From contig JAQTNA010000024.1 in NCBI GenBank assembly GCA_028714035.1, positions 1 to 63,786 on the forward strand: a stretch of 63,786 bases of DNA, in the 5' to 3' direction. A program made the position numbers and the translations under genes. This stretch comes from Rhodocyclaceae bacterium. GTDB lineage: Bacteria > Pseudomonadota > Gammaproteobacteria > Burkholderiales > Rhodocyclaceae. How positions within the stretch are numbered: the first letter of the stretch is position 1; each line of letters begins with the position of its first letter. The notes under the pieces were generated by a model. The model did not search any database. It was not told where the DNA came from and saw only the letters and a program-made list of their open reading frames with translations. Shown piece after piece: positions 1 to 8,330 of this stretch.

Positions 1-102
1 AAACCCCCCAAGGTCGTCATCGTCGCCTGCATGCGCAAACTCCTCACCATCATGAACGCCATGGTCAAATACAACTCCCCATGGAACCCCAAAATCGCTT
101 GA
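1..102 (+). pseudogene. IS110-family transposase, 3' end only
   Basis: The reading frame is open from the first base and gives 33 residues before a TGA. They include the stretch ACMRKLLTIMNAMVKYNSPW, which resembles the C-terminus of IS110-type (DEDD) transposases. Only the tail is inside the window, so it cannot be said whether the element is intact further left. No terminal repeat is visible; IS110 elements usually lack obvious inverted repeats. The tail abuts the convergently read TetR repressor gene of the efflux operon. The family call rests on a short C-terminal motif. Confidence 0.6.
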
Positions 103-137
103 CACCAAACACGGTTGCTCTGCGGTTTAATCTGCTC

Positions 138-752
138 TCAGGCCCGCCTCGTCGCCACGTGGCAGCGGATCATGGCCTCGGCCTTGCCGCGCAGGGTGGC
201 ACCGGACTCGTCCATGAGCCAGAGCCGGATCAGGCCGAACACGAAGGCCTGGCTTTCCAGAGCCAGCATGTCCGGGTCCAGGCCCGGACGCAGCAACTGC
301 CGCCTTTGGGCTTCCCGGTAGGCCGCCCTGATCTTCCCCACCCATTCCTCGCTCCGCGGCAGCACGCTGGCCAGCACCCCGCGGAACTCGCCCACGTATT
401 CGCACTTCAGGCTGATGAGGGAAAAGGTATCGCGCGTGCCGGCTTCCGTCTCCAGGCCGTGCAGGATGTGCAGGAGGCCCTCCTCCACCGCATTCAGCGG
501 GTCGCCGTAGGCTTCTTCCCGCAGCATCTGCCCCATGCCCTGGAAGAGCGGCAGCAGGCCGGCATCGCGCAGCGCGGTAAACAGTTCGGCCTTGTTGGCG
601 AAATGCCAGTAGATGGCGCCCCGGGTCAGGCCGGCGGCCTGAGCGATCTGATCCAGGGAGGTGCGGGCCACGCCCCGCTCGGCGAACAGCCCGCGTGCCG
701 TTTCCATGATGCTCTGCCGGGTCTGTTCGGCTTCCGCCTTGGTTCTGCGCAT
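138..752 (-). CDS. TetR/AcrR-family transcriptional repressor of the RND efflux operon
   Basis: A 204-residue protein, normal for TetR repressors. The N-terminal helix-turn-helix (about residues 10-57) carries the typical TRGAIYWHFANKAELF recognition-helix region; the C-terminal ligand and dimer domain follows. The start chosen is the ATG at 752, because the homology begins with MRRTKAEAEQ; an upstream in-frame start at 806 would overlap the operator. The gene is divergent from the adaptor-pump-outer-membrane-factor operon, the arrangement of AcrR, TtgR and MexR-type local repressors. The likely role is ligand-relieved repression of the efflux genes and of itself through the palindrome at 800-823. 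The inducing ligand cannot be predicted. Confidence 0.88.
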   Translation of the reverse strand: MRRTKAEAEQTRQSIMETARGLFAERGVARTSLDQIAQAAGLTRGAIYWHFANKAELFTALRDAGLLPLFQGMGQMLREEAYGDPLNAVEEGLLHILHGLETEAGTRDTFSLISLKCEYVGEFRGVLASVLPRSEEWVGKIRAAYREAQRRQLLRPGLDPDMLALESQAFVFGLIRLWLMDESGATLRGKAEAMIRCHVATRRA

Positions 753-798
753 GACCGCTATTCTTGAAAGATTTAATCGGGTATTTTCTCTGACGGAA

Positions 799-827
799 TT
801 ATACATTCACTCCTGCATGTATATAAT
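799..827 (+). promoter_or_regulatory. Promoter of the RND efflux operon
   Basis: A perfect TATAAT lies at 822-827. The region 17 bp upstream (799-804, TTATAC) is a poor -35 match. Transcription would start near 834 and leave a short leader before the adaptor ATG at 858. The operator palindrome covers the whole spacer, which fits repressor control. Confidence 0.55.
800..823. promoter_or_regulatory. AcrR-like palindromic operator
   Basis: Half-sites TACATTCA (802-809) and TGCATGTA (814-821) are inverted with one mismatch and a 4-nt centre. The symmetry extends by TA on each side. The pattern resembles AcrR/TtgR operators built on TACAT/ATGTA. It lies between the divergent repressor and efflux genes and overlaps the -10 box at 822-827, so a bound repressor would occlude RNA polymerase. 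Confidence 0.7.
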
Positions 828-857
828 GTGCGGCAATTCGCAATCGCGGAGCCTGAC

Positions 858-2057
858 ATGAATCTGCACCCCCATTTGCCTTCTCACCCCCTTCGTTCCC
901 GGGCCGTCCCGGGCGCCGGCTTGTTCGCGGCTACCCTCCTGATGAGCGCCCTCTTGGCCGGTTGTTCCGGCGGCGGCGACGCGGCGCCACCCGCCGCGCC
1001 ACCCGCCATGCCGGTGGCGCTCCTGACGGCCAGGCCGACCCAGTTGCCGGCCACCGTGGAGGTGACCGCCCAGACCGAAGGCTCGCGGGAAGTGGAAGTG
1101 CGCGCCCGCGTCGGCGGCATCCTGATGAAGCGCCTGTACCAGGAAGGCTCGGCGGTCAAGGCGGGGCAGTCCCTGTTCCAGATTGACCGCGCGCCCTTCG
1201 AGATCGCCCTGGCGCAGGCGAAGGCCGGCCTGGCCGACGCCAAGGCCAGAGCCGAACAGACCGGCCGGGAAATGGCCCGCCTGAAGGGCCTGGTGGCGCA
1301 ACAGGCCATCAGCCAGAAGGAGTTCGATGACGCCAGCTCCAACGCGGCGGTGGCCCAGGCCAGCCTGCAAGGCGCGGAAGCCAAGGTGAAGGACGCCGAA
1401 CTGAACCTGTCCTACACCTCGGTCACGGCGCCGGTGGCCGGCATGTCCGGTCGGGCGGCGCGCTCGGAAGGAACCCTGATGTCGGCCGGCGCGGACAGCC
1501 TTCTGACCACCATCGTTCAACTCAACCCCCTGTGGGTGCGCTTCAGCCTGTCTGACAGCGAGATCGCGCGCCTTCCCGGCGGACGGGTCAGCCCCGGCAC
1601 GGTGAAGGCCGTGGAACTGGTGTTGGCGGACGGCTCCAGCTATGGCACGCAAGGCCACCTGAACTTCGCCGCCAGCGCCGTGGATCCCAAGCTCGGCACG
1701 GTGGCCCTGCGTGCCGAATTCGACAACGCCGAAGGCAGGCTGCTGCCGGGCCAGTTCGTGCGCGCCCGGGTCATCGGCGGCAACCGGGACGGCGTGTTCC
1801 TGGTGCCCCAGACGGCCATCATGCAGTCGGATGCCGGCCGCTTCGTCTACGTCGTGGGTGCCGGAGACAAGGCCGAAGTGCGGCCCGTGACGGTGGGCGA
1901 ATGGCGGGGCAAGGACTGGGTCGTCCTCGGCGGCCTGAAGGCCGGCGACCGGATCATCGTGGACAACCTCATCAAGGTCCGCCCCGGCTCCCCGGTCACC
2001 GAGAAGAAACCCGGCGGCGGTCCGGCCGCTCCCGGCGCACCGGCAGCCAAGCCGTAG
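858..2057 (+). CDS. RND efflux periplasmic adaptor (AcrA/MexA type), lipoprotein
   Basis: A 399-residue membrane-fusion protein that bridges an inner-membrane RND pump and an outer-membrane channel. The signal peptide ends in a lipobox (ALLAGC, lipidated Cys36), so it should be anchored to the inner membrane. The order is that of the family: barrel-sandwich/lipoyl half (about 75-115), alpha-helical hairpin rich in Ala and Lys (about 115-180), second lipoyl half (VTAPVAGMSGRAARSEG), beta-barrel, and C-terminal membrane-proximal domain. The start at 858 gives a complete signal peptide; the in-frame codon at 828 adds ten residues without a purpose. It is the first gene of a three-gene operon. 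Its TAG stop lies inside a GTAG-type REP palindrome. Confidence 0.93.
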   Translation: MNLHPHLPSHPLRSRAVPGAGLFAATLLMSALLAGCSGGGDAAPPAAPPAMPVALLTARPTQLPATVEVTAQTEGSREVEVRARVGGILMKRLYQEGSAVKAGQSLFQIDRAPFEIALAQAKAGLADAKARAEQTGREMARLKGLVAQQAISQKEFDDASSNAAVAQASLQGAEAKVKDAELNLSYTSVTAPVAGMSGRAARSEGTLMSAGADSLLTTIVQLNPLWVRFSLSDSEIARLPGGRVSPGTVKAVELVLADGSSYGTQGHLNFAASAVDPKLGTVALRAEFDNAEGRLLPGQFVRARVIGGNRDGVFLVPQTAIMQSDAGRFVYVVGAGDKAEVRPVTVGEWRGKDWVVLGGLKAGDRIIVDNLIKVRPGSPVTEKKPGGGPAAPGAPAAKP

Positions 2058-2083
2058 GTCGGGTTAGCGCAGCGTAACCCGAC
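2054..2083 (+). repeat. GTAG-type REP palindrome at the adaptor stop codon
   Basis: GTAG (2054-2057) is followed by inverted arms GTCGGGTTA (2058-2066) and TAACCCGAC (2075-2083). The adaptor's TAG stop is part of the GTAG. Related copies end the outer-membrane-factor gene (6645) and the EB_dh cytochrome gene (8327). A 5' GTAG next to an imperfect palindrome is the hallmark of REPs handled by RAYT transposases; no RAYT gene lies in this window. Confidence 0.65.
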
Positions 2084-2110
2084 AACCGCCCAGACCTCTG
2101 CCCCCAAGCC

Positions 2111-5100
2111 ATGGCCTCCTCACGCTTCTTCATTGACCGGCCGATCTTCTCCTCGGTCATCTCCATCGTCATCGTCATCGCCGGCATCCTGGCGGCGCGC
2201 ATCCTGCCCGTCGCCCAGTATCCGGAGATTTCGCCGCCCACGGTCATCATCAGCGCCAACTACCCCGGGGCCAGTGCCGAGACCCTGTCCAAGACGGTCG
2301 CGGCCCCCATCGAGCAACAGTTGAACGGCGTGGAGAACATGGCATTCTTCAACTCCTCGGCCGCGGCCGACGGCTCGCTCACCATCACGGTCACCTTCGA
2401 GGTCGGCACCAACGCCGACATGGCGGCGGTGAATGTCAGCAACCGGGTCAAGGCCGCCGAACCGGGCCTGCCGGACGACGTGCGCAGGAACGGCGTGGTG
2501 GTGCAGAAGCGTTCCGTGGACATCCTGATGGCCGTGGTCCTGACCTCGCCCGACGCGTCGGTGGACCGGCTGTTCCTGTCCAACTACGGCTCCATCAACA
2601 TCGTAGACGAGTTGAAGCGCCTGACCGGCGTGGGCGACGCGGGCATCTTCGCCGCCCAGGACTACTCCATGCGCATCTGGCTGAAGCCCGAGCGCATGGC
2701 CCAGCTGGGCATCACCACCAGCGACATCGCCGGCGCCATCCGCGCCCAGAACGCCCAGTTCGCCGCCGGCAAGATCGGCCAGGACCCGAGCCCCGCCGAC
2801 CAGCAACTGGTCTACACCGTGGTCGCCAAGGGCCGCTTGGTGCAGCCCGAGGAATTCGGCAACATCGTGCTCCGTTCCGACGGCCCCGGCGGCGTCCTGC
2901 GCCTGAAGGACGTGGCGCGCATCGAGCTGGGCGCCCAGGCCTACGACGCCTTCGTGAACGTGGACGGCCGCCCGGGGGTAGGTATCCGGGTCATGCTCCA
3001 GACGGGGGCCAACGCCCTGGAGACGGCCGACCGGGTGCGCGCCAAGATGGAGGAACTGAAGAAGAAGTTCCCCAAGGGCGTGGAATACATGATCCCCTTC
3101 GACACCACCCGTTTCGTCAAGGCTTCCATCAAGGAAGTCACGCACACGCTGGCGGAGGCCGCACTCCTGGTGGTGCTGGTGGTATTCGTCTTCCTGCAGA
3201 GCTGGCGCGCCACCCTCATCCCCATGGTCGCGGTGCCGGTGTCCCTGATCGGCACCTTCGCCGGCCTGTGGCTGTTCGGCTTCTCCATCAACACCCTGAC
3301 CCTCTTCGCCATGGTATTGGCCATCGGTATCGTGGTGGACGACGCCATCGTGGTCCTGGAGAACGTGGAACGCCTGATGGCGGAGCAGAAGCTCGCGCCC
3401 CACGAGGCGGCGGTCGAGGCCATGCGCGAGGTGTCCTCGGCGGTGGTGGCCATCGTGCTGGTGCTGTGCGCCGTGTTCATCCCCGTGGCCTTCCTCGGCG
3501 GCATCGCCGGCCAGCTCTACAAGCAGTTCGCCGTCACCGTGGCCGTGTCGGTGGTGATTTCCGGCGTGGTGGCCCTGACGCTCACCCCGGCCCTGTGTTC
3601 CCTGCTCTTGAAGCCGAGCCACAAGGAAGCCCCCATCTTCAAGCCCTTCAACCGGCTGTTCGCCAGCTTCACCGCGTCCTACCTGCGGGTGGTAAACCGC
3701 ATCCTGAGCCACAAGATCATCGGCGCCCTGGTATTCGTCCTGGTGATCGCGGCCGGCGCCGTGCTGCTGCGCCTGGTGCCGGGCAGCTTCGTGCCGGCCG
3801 AGGACCAGGGCTACCTGATCGGCAGCATCCAGTTGCCGGACAACGCCACCCTTGCCCGCACCGCCAAGACCGGCGGCGAGTTCCGCGACTTCATCCTCAA
3901 GCAACCCGCGGTGGAACACGCCTTCCTCATCGGCGGCTTTGACTTCATCGGCGGCAGCAACAAGACCAACGCCGGCTCCATGTTCATCAACCTCAAGCCC
4001 TGGGACGAGCGCAAGGACAAGGCCGAAGACCTGGCCAAACAGTTCATGGGCCGGGGCATGGGCCTCTCCGACGGCATGGGCCTGGTGTTCAATCCGCCGC
4101 CCATCCGCGGACTGGGGACGGCCGGCGGCTTCGAACTCTACGTGCAGAACCGGGCCGACGGCGAGGCCAAGCGCCTGAACGAAGTCATCAAGGCCCTGAT
4201 CGAGGCTCTGAAACAGAAGAAGGAACTCATCAACATCAACACCTTCTACCGCCCGACCGTGCCCCAACTCCTGGTGGAAGTGGACGAGCCCAAGGCCCTG
4301 GCCATGGGTATCCCCCTGACCGACATCTACGACAGCCTCCAGGGCACCATGGGCAGCCTGTACGTGAACGACTTCAACAAGGCGGGCCGCACCTACCGGG
4401 TGCAGATCCAGGCCGAGGAGAAATACCGCTCCCGGCCCGAGGACATGGGCAAGGTCTACGTGCGTTCCGGCGCCGGCAACCTCGTGCCCCTGTCGGCCCT
4501 GATCAAGGTGAAGCCCGTGGTCGGGCCGGAGCAGGTGGAGCGCTTCAACGGCTTCCTCGCCGCCAAGGTCATGGGCAGCGGCGCGCCGGGTGTCAGCTCC
4601 GGCGACGCCATCCGCATCGTCGAGGAGACCGCCGCCACCGTGCTGCCGGAGGGCTATACCATCTCCTGGGCCGGCCAGGCCTTCCAGGAAAAGCGTACCG
4701 GCGGCTCCTCGGTCCAGGCCTTCGTCTTCGCCATCATCATGGTCTTCCTGATCCTGGCCGCCCAGTATGAGAAGTGGTCCCTGCCCCTGGCGGTGATCAT
4801 GGCCGTGCCCTTCGCCCTGTTCGGGGCGCTCACCGCCGTCATGCTGCGTTCCATGCCCAACGACATCTACTTCCAGATCGGCCTGGTCACCCTCATCGGC
4901 CTGGCCTCGAAGAACGCCATCCTGATCGTGGAATTCGCCGCGCAGAAGCGCGCCGAGGGCATGGCACTGCGGGAAGCGGCGGTGGAGGCGGCGCGCCTGC
5001 GCTTCCGTCCCATCATCATGACCTCGCTCGCCTTCGTGCTGGGCGTGGTGCCCCTGGTGGTGGCCACCGGCGCCGGCGGCGCGGCGCGCCGTTCCATGGG

Positions 5101-5245
5101 CACCGGCGTGTTCGGCGGCATGATCGCGGCCACCTTCATCGCCACCCTGTTCATCCCCCTGTTCTTCGTCTGGCTGGGCCGGGGCAAGGTGGCCCTGCCC
5201 GCTGGCGCCGTCGACCACGGCACCCACGAGGAGAAGCAGCCATGA
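2111..5245 (+). CDS. RND efflux pump, hydrophobe/amphiphile exporter (AcrB/MexB type)
   Basis: A 1044-residue inner-membrane proton/drug antiporter, the expected length for HAE1 pumps. It opens with FFIDRPIFSSVISIVIVIAG (TM1) and has two large periplasmic loops and the duplicated six-TM halves. The proton-relay residues are present: Asp410-Asp411 in GIVVDDAIVVLEN (TM4) and Lys934 in ASKNAILIVEFA (TM10). It would work as a trimer with the upstream adaptor and downstream channel to expel hydrophobic compounds. The gene overlaps the next one by ATGA (5242-5245), indicating coupled translation. A 1035-codon reading frame on the opposite strand is a composition shadow. Confidence 0.96.
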   Translation: MASSRFFIDRPIFSSVISIVIVIAGILAARILPVAQYPEISPPTVIISANYPGASAETLSKTVAAPIEQQLNGVENMAFFNSSAAADGSLTITVTFEVGTNADMAAVNVSNRVKAAEPGLPDDVRRNGVVVQKRSVDILMAVVLTSPDASVDRLFLSNYGSINIVDELKRLTGVGDAGIFAAQDYSMRIWLKPERMAQLGITTSDIAGAIRAQNAQFAAGKIGQDPSPADQQLVYTVVAKGRLVQPEEFGNIVLRSDGPGGVLRLKDVARIELGAQAYDAFVNVDGRPGVGIRVMLQTGANALETADRVRAKMEELKKKFPKGVEYMIPFDTTRFVKASIKEVTHTLAEAALLVVLVVFVFLQSWRATLIPMVAVPVSLIGTFAGLWLFGFSINTLTLFAMVLAIGIVVDDAIVVLENVERLMAEQKLAPHEAAVEAMREVSSAVVAIVLVLCAVFIPVAFLGGIAGQLYKQFAVTVAVSVVISGVVALTLTPALCSLLLKPSHKEAPIFKPFNRLFASFTASYLRVVNRILSHKIIGALVFVLVIAAGAVLLRLVPGSFVPAEDQGYLIGSIQLPDNATLARTAKTGGEFRDFILKQPAVEHAFLIGGFDFIGGSNKTNAGSMFINLKPWDERKDKAEDLAKQFMGRGMGLSDGMGLVFNPPPIRGLGTAGGFELYVQNRADGEAKRLNEVIKALIEALKQKKELININTFYRPTVPQLLVEVDEPKALAMGIPLTDIYDSLQGTMGSLYVNDFNKAGRTYRVQIQAEEKYRSRPEDMGKVYVRSGAGNLVPLSALIKVKPVVGPEQVERFNGFLAAKVMGSGAPGVSSGDAIRIVEETAATVLPEGYTISWAGQAFQEKRTGGSSVQAFVFAIIMVFLILAAQYEKWSLPLAVIMAVPFALFGALTAVMLRSMPNDIYFQIGLVTLIGLASKNAILIVEFAAQKRAEGMALREAAVEAARLRFRPIIMTSLAFVLGVVPLVVATGAGGAARRSMGTGVFGGMIAATFIATLFIPLFFVWLGRGKVALPAGAVDHGTHEEKQP

Positions 5246-6648
5246 CCTTGCGCATGAATCTCCTGGCCCTGGGCCTTGCGGCCCTCGTTTCCGGCTGCGC
5301 CGTCGGCCCGGACTACCAGAGGCCGGCGACCGATCTTCCCGCCGCCTACGACATGCCGGCTTCCAAGCCGGCCGAGGCAGGGGTTTCCGCCCTCAATCCA
5401 CAGTGGTGGAAGCTCTTCCACGATCCGGTCCTGGACGACATCGTGGCCAAGGCGCTCGTGAACAACAGCGACCTGCAACTGGCCGTGGCCCGGGTGGAAG
5501 AGGCGGATGCCCTCCTGCGCCAGGCGGGCTCCACCCTGTTCCCCGAAATTGACGTGCTGGGCAACGACAGCCGCAGCCGCCTCAGCACGACGACCGTGGT
5601 TCCCGGAGCCAACCCTTTGGTGCGGGAAGACATGAAGATGACCGTCGGCACCAGCTTCGAGCTGGACCTCTGGGGCCGGCTGCGCCGTGGCCGGGAGTCC
5701 GCCCGGGCCGACGAACTGGCCAGCCGCTATGGCCGCGACACGGTGCGCCTGACGGTGGCCGGACTGGTGAGCCAGGGCTACATCGCCGTGCGCGCCCTGG
5801 ATGCCCAGGTGGCCGCGTCCCGCTCCACCCTGGAGAGCCGGGAAAAGGCATTCTCCATCGCCAGGACGCGCCTGGCGGCGGGCCTGGCTTCGGAACTGGA
5901 CCTGCGCCAGGCCGAGTCCGCGCTGGCCGCGGCCAAGAGCCAGACGGCGGACCTGGTGCAGCAACGCGCCCTGGCCGAACACCAGCTGGCGCTCCTCGTC
6001 GGCGACATGGCGCTGAAATTGCCCGCGGGCGACCTGGGCAAGCTGCCCCTGCCCCCGGTGCCTCCCGCCGGCCTGCCCTCGTCGCTGTTGGAAGCCCGCC
6101 CGGACGTGCGCCAGGCCGAGGAGAAGTTGGCCGCGGCCAACGCGCGCATAGGCATGGCCAAGGCGGCCCTGTTCCCGACCATATCGCTCACCGGCAACCT
6201 GGGGGGCGAGAGCGCCCAACTGGCGGGCCTGTTCGGCGGCGCCTCGAAGATATGGACCGCCGGCTTCGGCCTCTCCCTGCCCATCTTCACCGCCGGACGC
6301 CTCTCCGCCCAGGTGGATCAGGCCACGGCCCAGCAGAAACAGGCCCTGGCCGGCTACCAGAAGGCCGTGCAATCCGCCTTCAAGGACGTGAAGGATGCCC
6401 TGGTCAGCCTCACCCAGACGGGCGAAAAGGACGAGGCGCTCGGCGCCCAGGTGCAGGCGGCGAAGAAGAGCCTTTCTCTGGCCCAGGCCCGATACGAGGC
6501 CGGCTACTCGCCCTTCCTGGAAGTCCTGGATGCCCAGCGCACGGCGAACGACGCCACCCAGAGCGCCCTACGGAACCGCCAGGCGCGTCTCTCCGCTTCC
6601 GTGGACCTGTTCAAGGCCCTGGGCGGAGGCTGGAAGGAAACGCCGTAG
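5242..6648 (+). CDS. RND efflux outer-membrane factor (OprM/NodT type), lipoprotein
   Basis: A 468-residue outer-membrane channel lipoprotein. The short signal ends in LVSGC (lipid Cys19) followed by AVGPDYQRP, typical of OprM/CusC/NodT proteins. Two related halves rich in long helices (repeated LAQARYEAGYSPFLEVLDAQ-like motifs) form the TolC-like trimeric tube. The start at 5242 overlaps the pump stop; a longer open frame upstream is not coding. With the adaptor and pump it completes a tripartite exporter. A strong hairpin terminator follows at 6709, so the operon ends here. The TAG stop sits in a degenerate GTAG-type REP. Confidence 0.95.
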   Translation: MTLRMNLLALGLAALVSGCAVGPDYQRPATDLPAAYDMPASKPAEAGVSALNPQWWKLFHDPVLDDIVAKALVNNSDLQLAVARVEEADALLRQAGSTLFPEIDVLGNDSRSRLSTTTVVPGANPLVREDMKMTVGTSFELDLWGRLRRGRESARADELASRYGRDTVRLTVAGLVSQGYIAVRALDAQVAASRSTLESREKAFSIARTRLAAGLASELDLRQAESALAAAKSQTADLVQQRALAEHQLALLVGDMALKLPAGDLGKLPLPPVPPAGLPSSLLEARPDVRQAEEKLAAANARIGMAKAALFPTISLTGNLGGESAQLAGLFGGASKIWTAGFGLSLPIFTAGRLSAQVDQATAQQKQALAGYQKAVQSAFKDVKDALVSLTQTGEKDEALGAQVQAAKKSLSLAQARYEAGYSPFLEVLDAQRTANDATQSALRNRQARLSASVDLFKALGGGWKETP

Positions 6649-6665
6649 GCCGGGTTTTACCCAAC
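6645..6665 (+). repeat. Degenerate GTAG-type REP at the outer-membrane-factor stop codon
   Basis: GTAG (6645-6648, containing the TAG stop) is followed by GCCGGGTTTTACCCAAC. The inner arms GGGT/ACCC remain; the outer pairs are degraded. The layout matches the copies at 2054 and 8327. Confidence 0.45.
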
Positions 6666-6708
6666 AGGAACGCGCGAACCGGCCCCTTGCGGGAACGGAC
6701 TCCGCCCC

Positions 6709-6745
6709 GGAAAGCCGCCTTTGAGGCGGCTTTCCGCATTCTTTT
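6709..6745 (+). terminator. Rho-independent terminator of the efflux operon
   Basis: An 11-bp perfect stem, GGAAAGCCGCC (6709-6719) with GGCGGCTTTCC (6725-6735), encloses a 5-nt loop and is followed by a T-rich stretch (CATTCTTTT). It lies 61 bp after the outer-membrane-factor stop and before the cytochrome cluster. Confidence 0.8.
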
Positions 6746-6794
6746 CGCCGATTTCCGGAAAAGTTGAGGCATTATCGGCGTGGCCCATCCAATC

Positions 6795-6837
6795 CTGACC
6801 TGGATCAAGGAGGAGGTACGGCCCAATCAAATATCCT
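6795..6837 (+). promoter_or_regulatory. napC: Candidate FNR/DNR-type promoter of the napC cluster
   Basis: CTGACCTGGATCAA (6795-6808) keeps the TGA-N6-TCA core and one perfect ATCAA half of the FNR consensus (TTGAT-N4-ATCAA). A -10-like TATCCT at 6832-6837 is within one base of the position expected for activation from -41.5. The left half-site is weak. It is 71 bp upstream of the cytochrome start and fits anaerobic induction together with napF. Confidence 0.45.
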
Positions 6838-6872
6838 TCAGTTTCCAAAGGCTAATCAGGCAAAGGGGAATC

Positions 6873-7451
6873 ATGTTCAAACGTTTATGGCAGGCGCTCA
6901 AGCAGCCCAGCGCCAAGTATTCGCTGCTGGCACTGCTTTCGTTCGGCTTCATCGGCGGCATTCTTTTCTGGGGCGGCTTCAATACCGCGATGGAGGCCAC
7001 CAACAGGCTGGAGTTCTGCATCGGCTGCCACGAGATGCGTGACACCGTGTACCAGGAGTACCAGAAGACCATCCACTACTCCAACCGTACCGGCGTGCGC
7101 GCCATCTGCTCGGACTGCCACGTACCCAAGGACTGGGCGCACAAGATGATGCGCAAGATCCAGGCGAGCCAGGAAGTCTACGGCAAGGTCATGGGCACGA
7201 TTGATACGCCGGAGAAGTTCGAGGCCAAGCGCCTCGAGCTGGCGACTCACGAATGGGCGCGCATGAAGGCCAGCGATTCCCGCGAGTGCCGCAACTGCCA
7301 CAGTTTCGACGGCATGGATACGGAAAAGCAGAAGCTGCGCGGCGCGAAGATGCACAAGATCGCCCAGGCCGACAAGAAGACCTGCATTGACTGCCACAAG
7401 GGCATCGCCCACAAGAAGCCCAAGGGCATGAAGGAAGAAGACGACGACTGA
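6873..7451 (+). CDS. napC: NapC/NirT-family membrane-anchored tetraheme cytochrome c
   Basis: A 192-residue quinol-oxidising cytochrome. One N-terminal membrane anchor (about residues 17-36) precedes four CXXCH heme motifs at Cys49, Cys79, Cys139 and Cys171, all canonical. NapC-type proteins pass electrons from the quinol pool to periplasmic reductases. The start at 6873 has an AGGGGA ribosome site and begins at the anchor; an in-frame upstream start at 6780 would cover the promoter region. The nap operon in this window lacks napC, so this gene is the natural donor to NapAB, although it is 5 kb away and adjoins another cytochrome it may serve instead. The tail is highly charged (KEEDDD). Confidence 0.85.
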   Translation: MFKRLWQALKQPSAKYSLLALLSFGFIGGILFWGGFNTAMEATNRLEFCIGCHEMRDTVYQEYQKTIHYSNRTGVRAICSDCHVPKDWAHKMMRKIQASQEVYGKVMGTIDTPEKFEAKRLELATHEWARMKASDSRECRNCHSFDGMDTEKQKLRGAKMHKIAQADKKTCIDCHKGIAHKKPKGMKEEDDD

Positions 7452-7502
7452 TTTCGTCACCTATTTTCAGTTGCACACATTCGATTTTTTGGAGAGAAAT
7501 TC

Positions 7503-8330
7503 ATGAAGATGACTGCCGTTTCCGTCGCTGTTCTCGGCTCCCTGTTTGCCTTCGGCACCCAACTGGCCCACGCCGCTCCGGACTGGGGCAAGGTGCCCAA
7601 GCGCGACGTCACCGTTTTCCACGCCGGCGTGACGCCCATCGAGTGGGCCACCAAGAAGTCCGATCACAGCGGCGCCACCGGCCTGAAGAAGGGCGAGACC
7701 TGCATCGGCTGCCACGAGGAAAAGGGCGGACTGAACTTCAACATGAAGCGCATGGTCAAGGACGACCTGGAGCCCAAGGGCACCCCCAAGACCCTCTCCT
7801 TCCCGGTGACCGTGCAGGCCGCCTACGACAAGGACAACCTGTACGTCCGCCTGTCCTTCAAGGCGCCGGCCGGCGCAGTGGACAAGGCCGACAAGGACAG
7901 CGAGGTGAAGGCTGCCGTCATGTTCGCCAACGACAAGGTAAGCCAGGGTGCCCAGGTCGGCTGCTGGCAGACCTGCCACAGCGACGCCCGCACCATGCCC
8001 GGCGCCGACGACAAGAAGACCAAGTACACCAAGGACGGCGCCTATGAGCTCATGCAGTGGAAGAGCGCCAAGGGTGCCAAGGCCGTGGACGGCAGCGTAA
8101 CCGACAAGCGCGCCATGGAAGGCGGCGGAGCCGGCGTCAAGGCGGAAGGCACGAAGAGCGGCGACAGCTACACCGTGACCTTCACGCGCAAGAATCCGGG
8201 CGAAGGCAAGGTCATCCCGATGGGCGTCGCGATCCACGCCGACCACGCCGCCGGCCGCTTCCACCATGTCTCCATGGGCTACAAGCTGGGCATCGGCGCC
8301 GACGGCGACATCAAGGCAACGAAACAGTAG
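7503..8330 (+). CDS. Periplasmic cytochrome c with ethylbenzene-dehydrogenase-type heme domain (EB_dh)
   Basis: A 275-residue secreted protein with a Sec signal ending near AHAAPDW. A canonical heme c site CIGCH lies at Cys67-His71. A second site, CWQTCH (Cys154-Cys158-His159), has three residues between the cysteines. The remainder, with strands such as LYVRLSFKAPAG and the C-terminal HHVSMGYKLG, fits the EB_dh heme-binding domain of DMSO-reductase gamma subunits and related cytochromes. It sits 51 bp after napC, probably co-transcribed, so it may accept electrons from that tetraheme protein. The substrate or terminal acceptor is unknown. A shortened in-frame copy of its C-terminus lies at 11963-12034. 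Confidence 0.8.
   Translation: MKMTAVSVAVLGSLFAFGTQLAHAAPDWGKVPKRDVTVFHAGVTPIEWATKKSDHSGATGLKKGETCIGCHEEKGGLNFNMKRMVKDDLEPKGTPKTLSFPVTVQAAYDKDNLYVRLSFKAPAGAVDKADKDSEVKAAVMFANDKVSQGAQVGCWQTCHSDARTMPGADDKKTKYTKDGAYELMQWKSAKGAKAVDGSVTDKRAMEGGGAGVKAEGTKSGDSYTVTFTRKNPGEGKVIPMGVAIHADHAAGRFHHVSMGYKLGIGADGDIKATKQ

Noticed and set aside
2120-5227. A 1035-codon open frame opposite the RND pump gene
   Set aside because: The pump frame on the plus strand has clear conserved motifs; the antisense translation is His/Gln/Gly-rich low-complexity, as expected from GC-rich codon bias.
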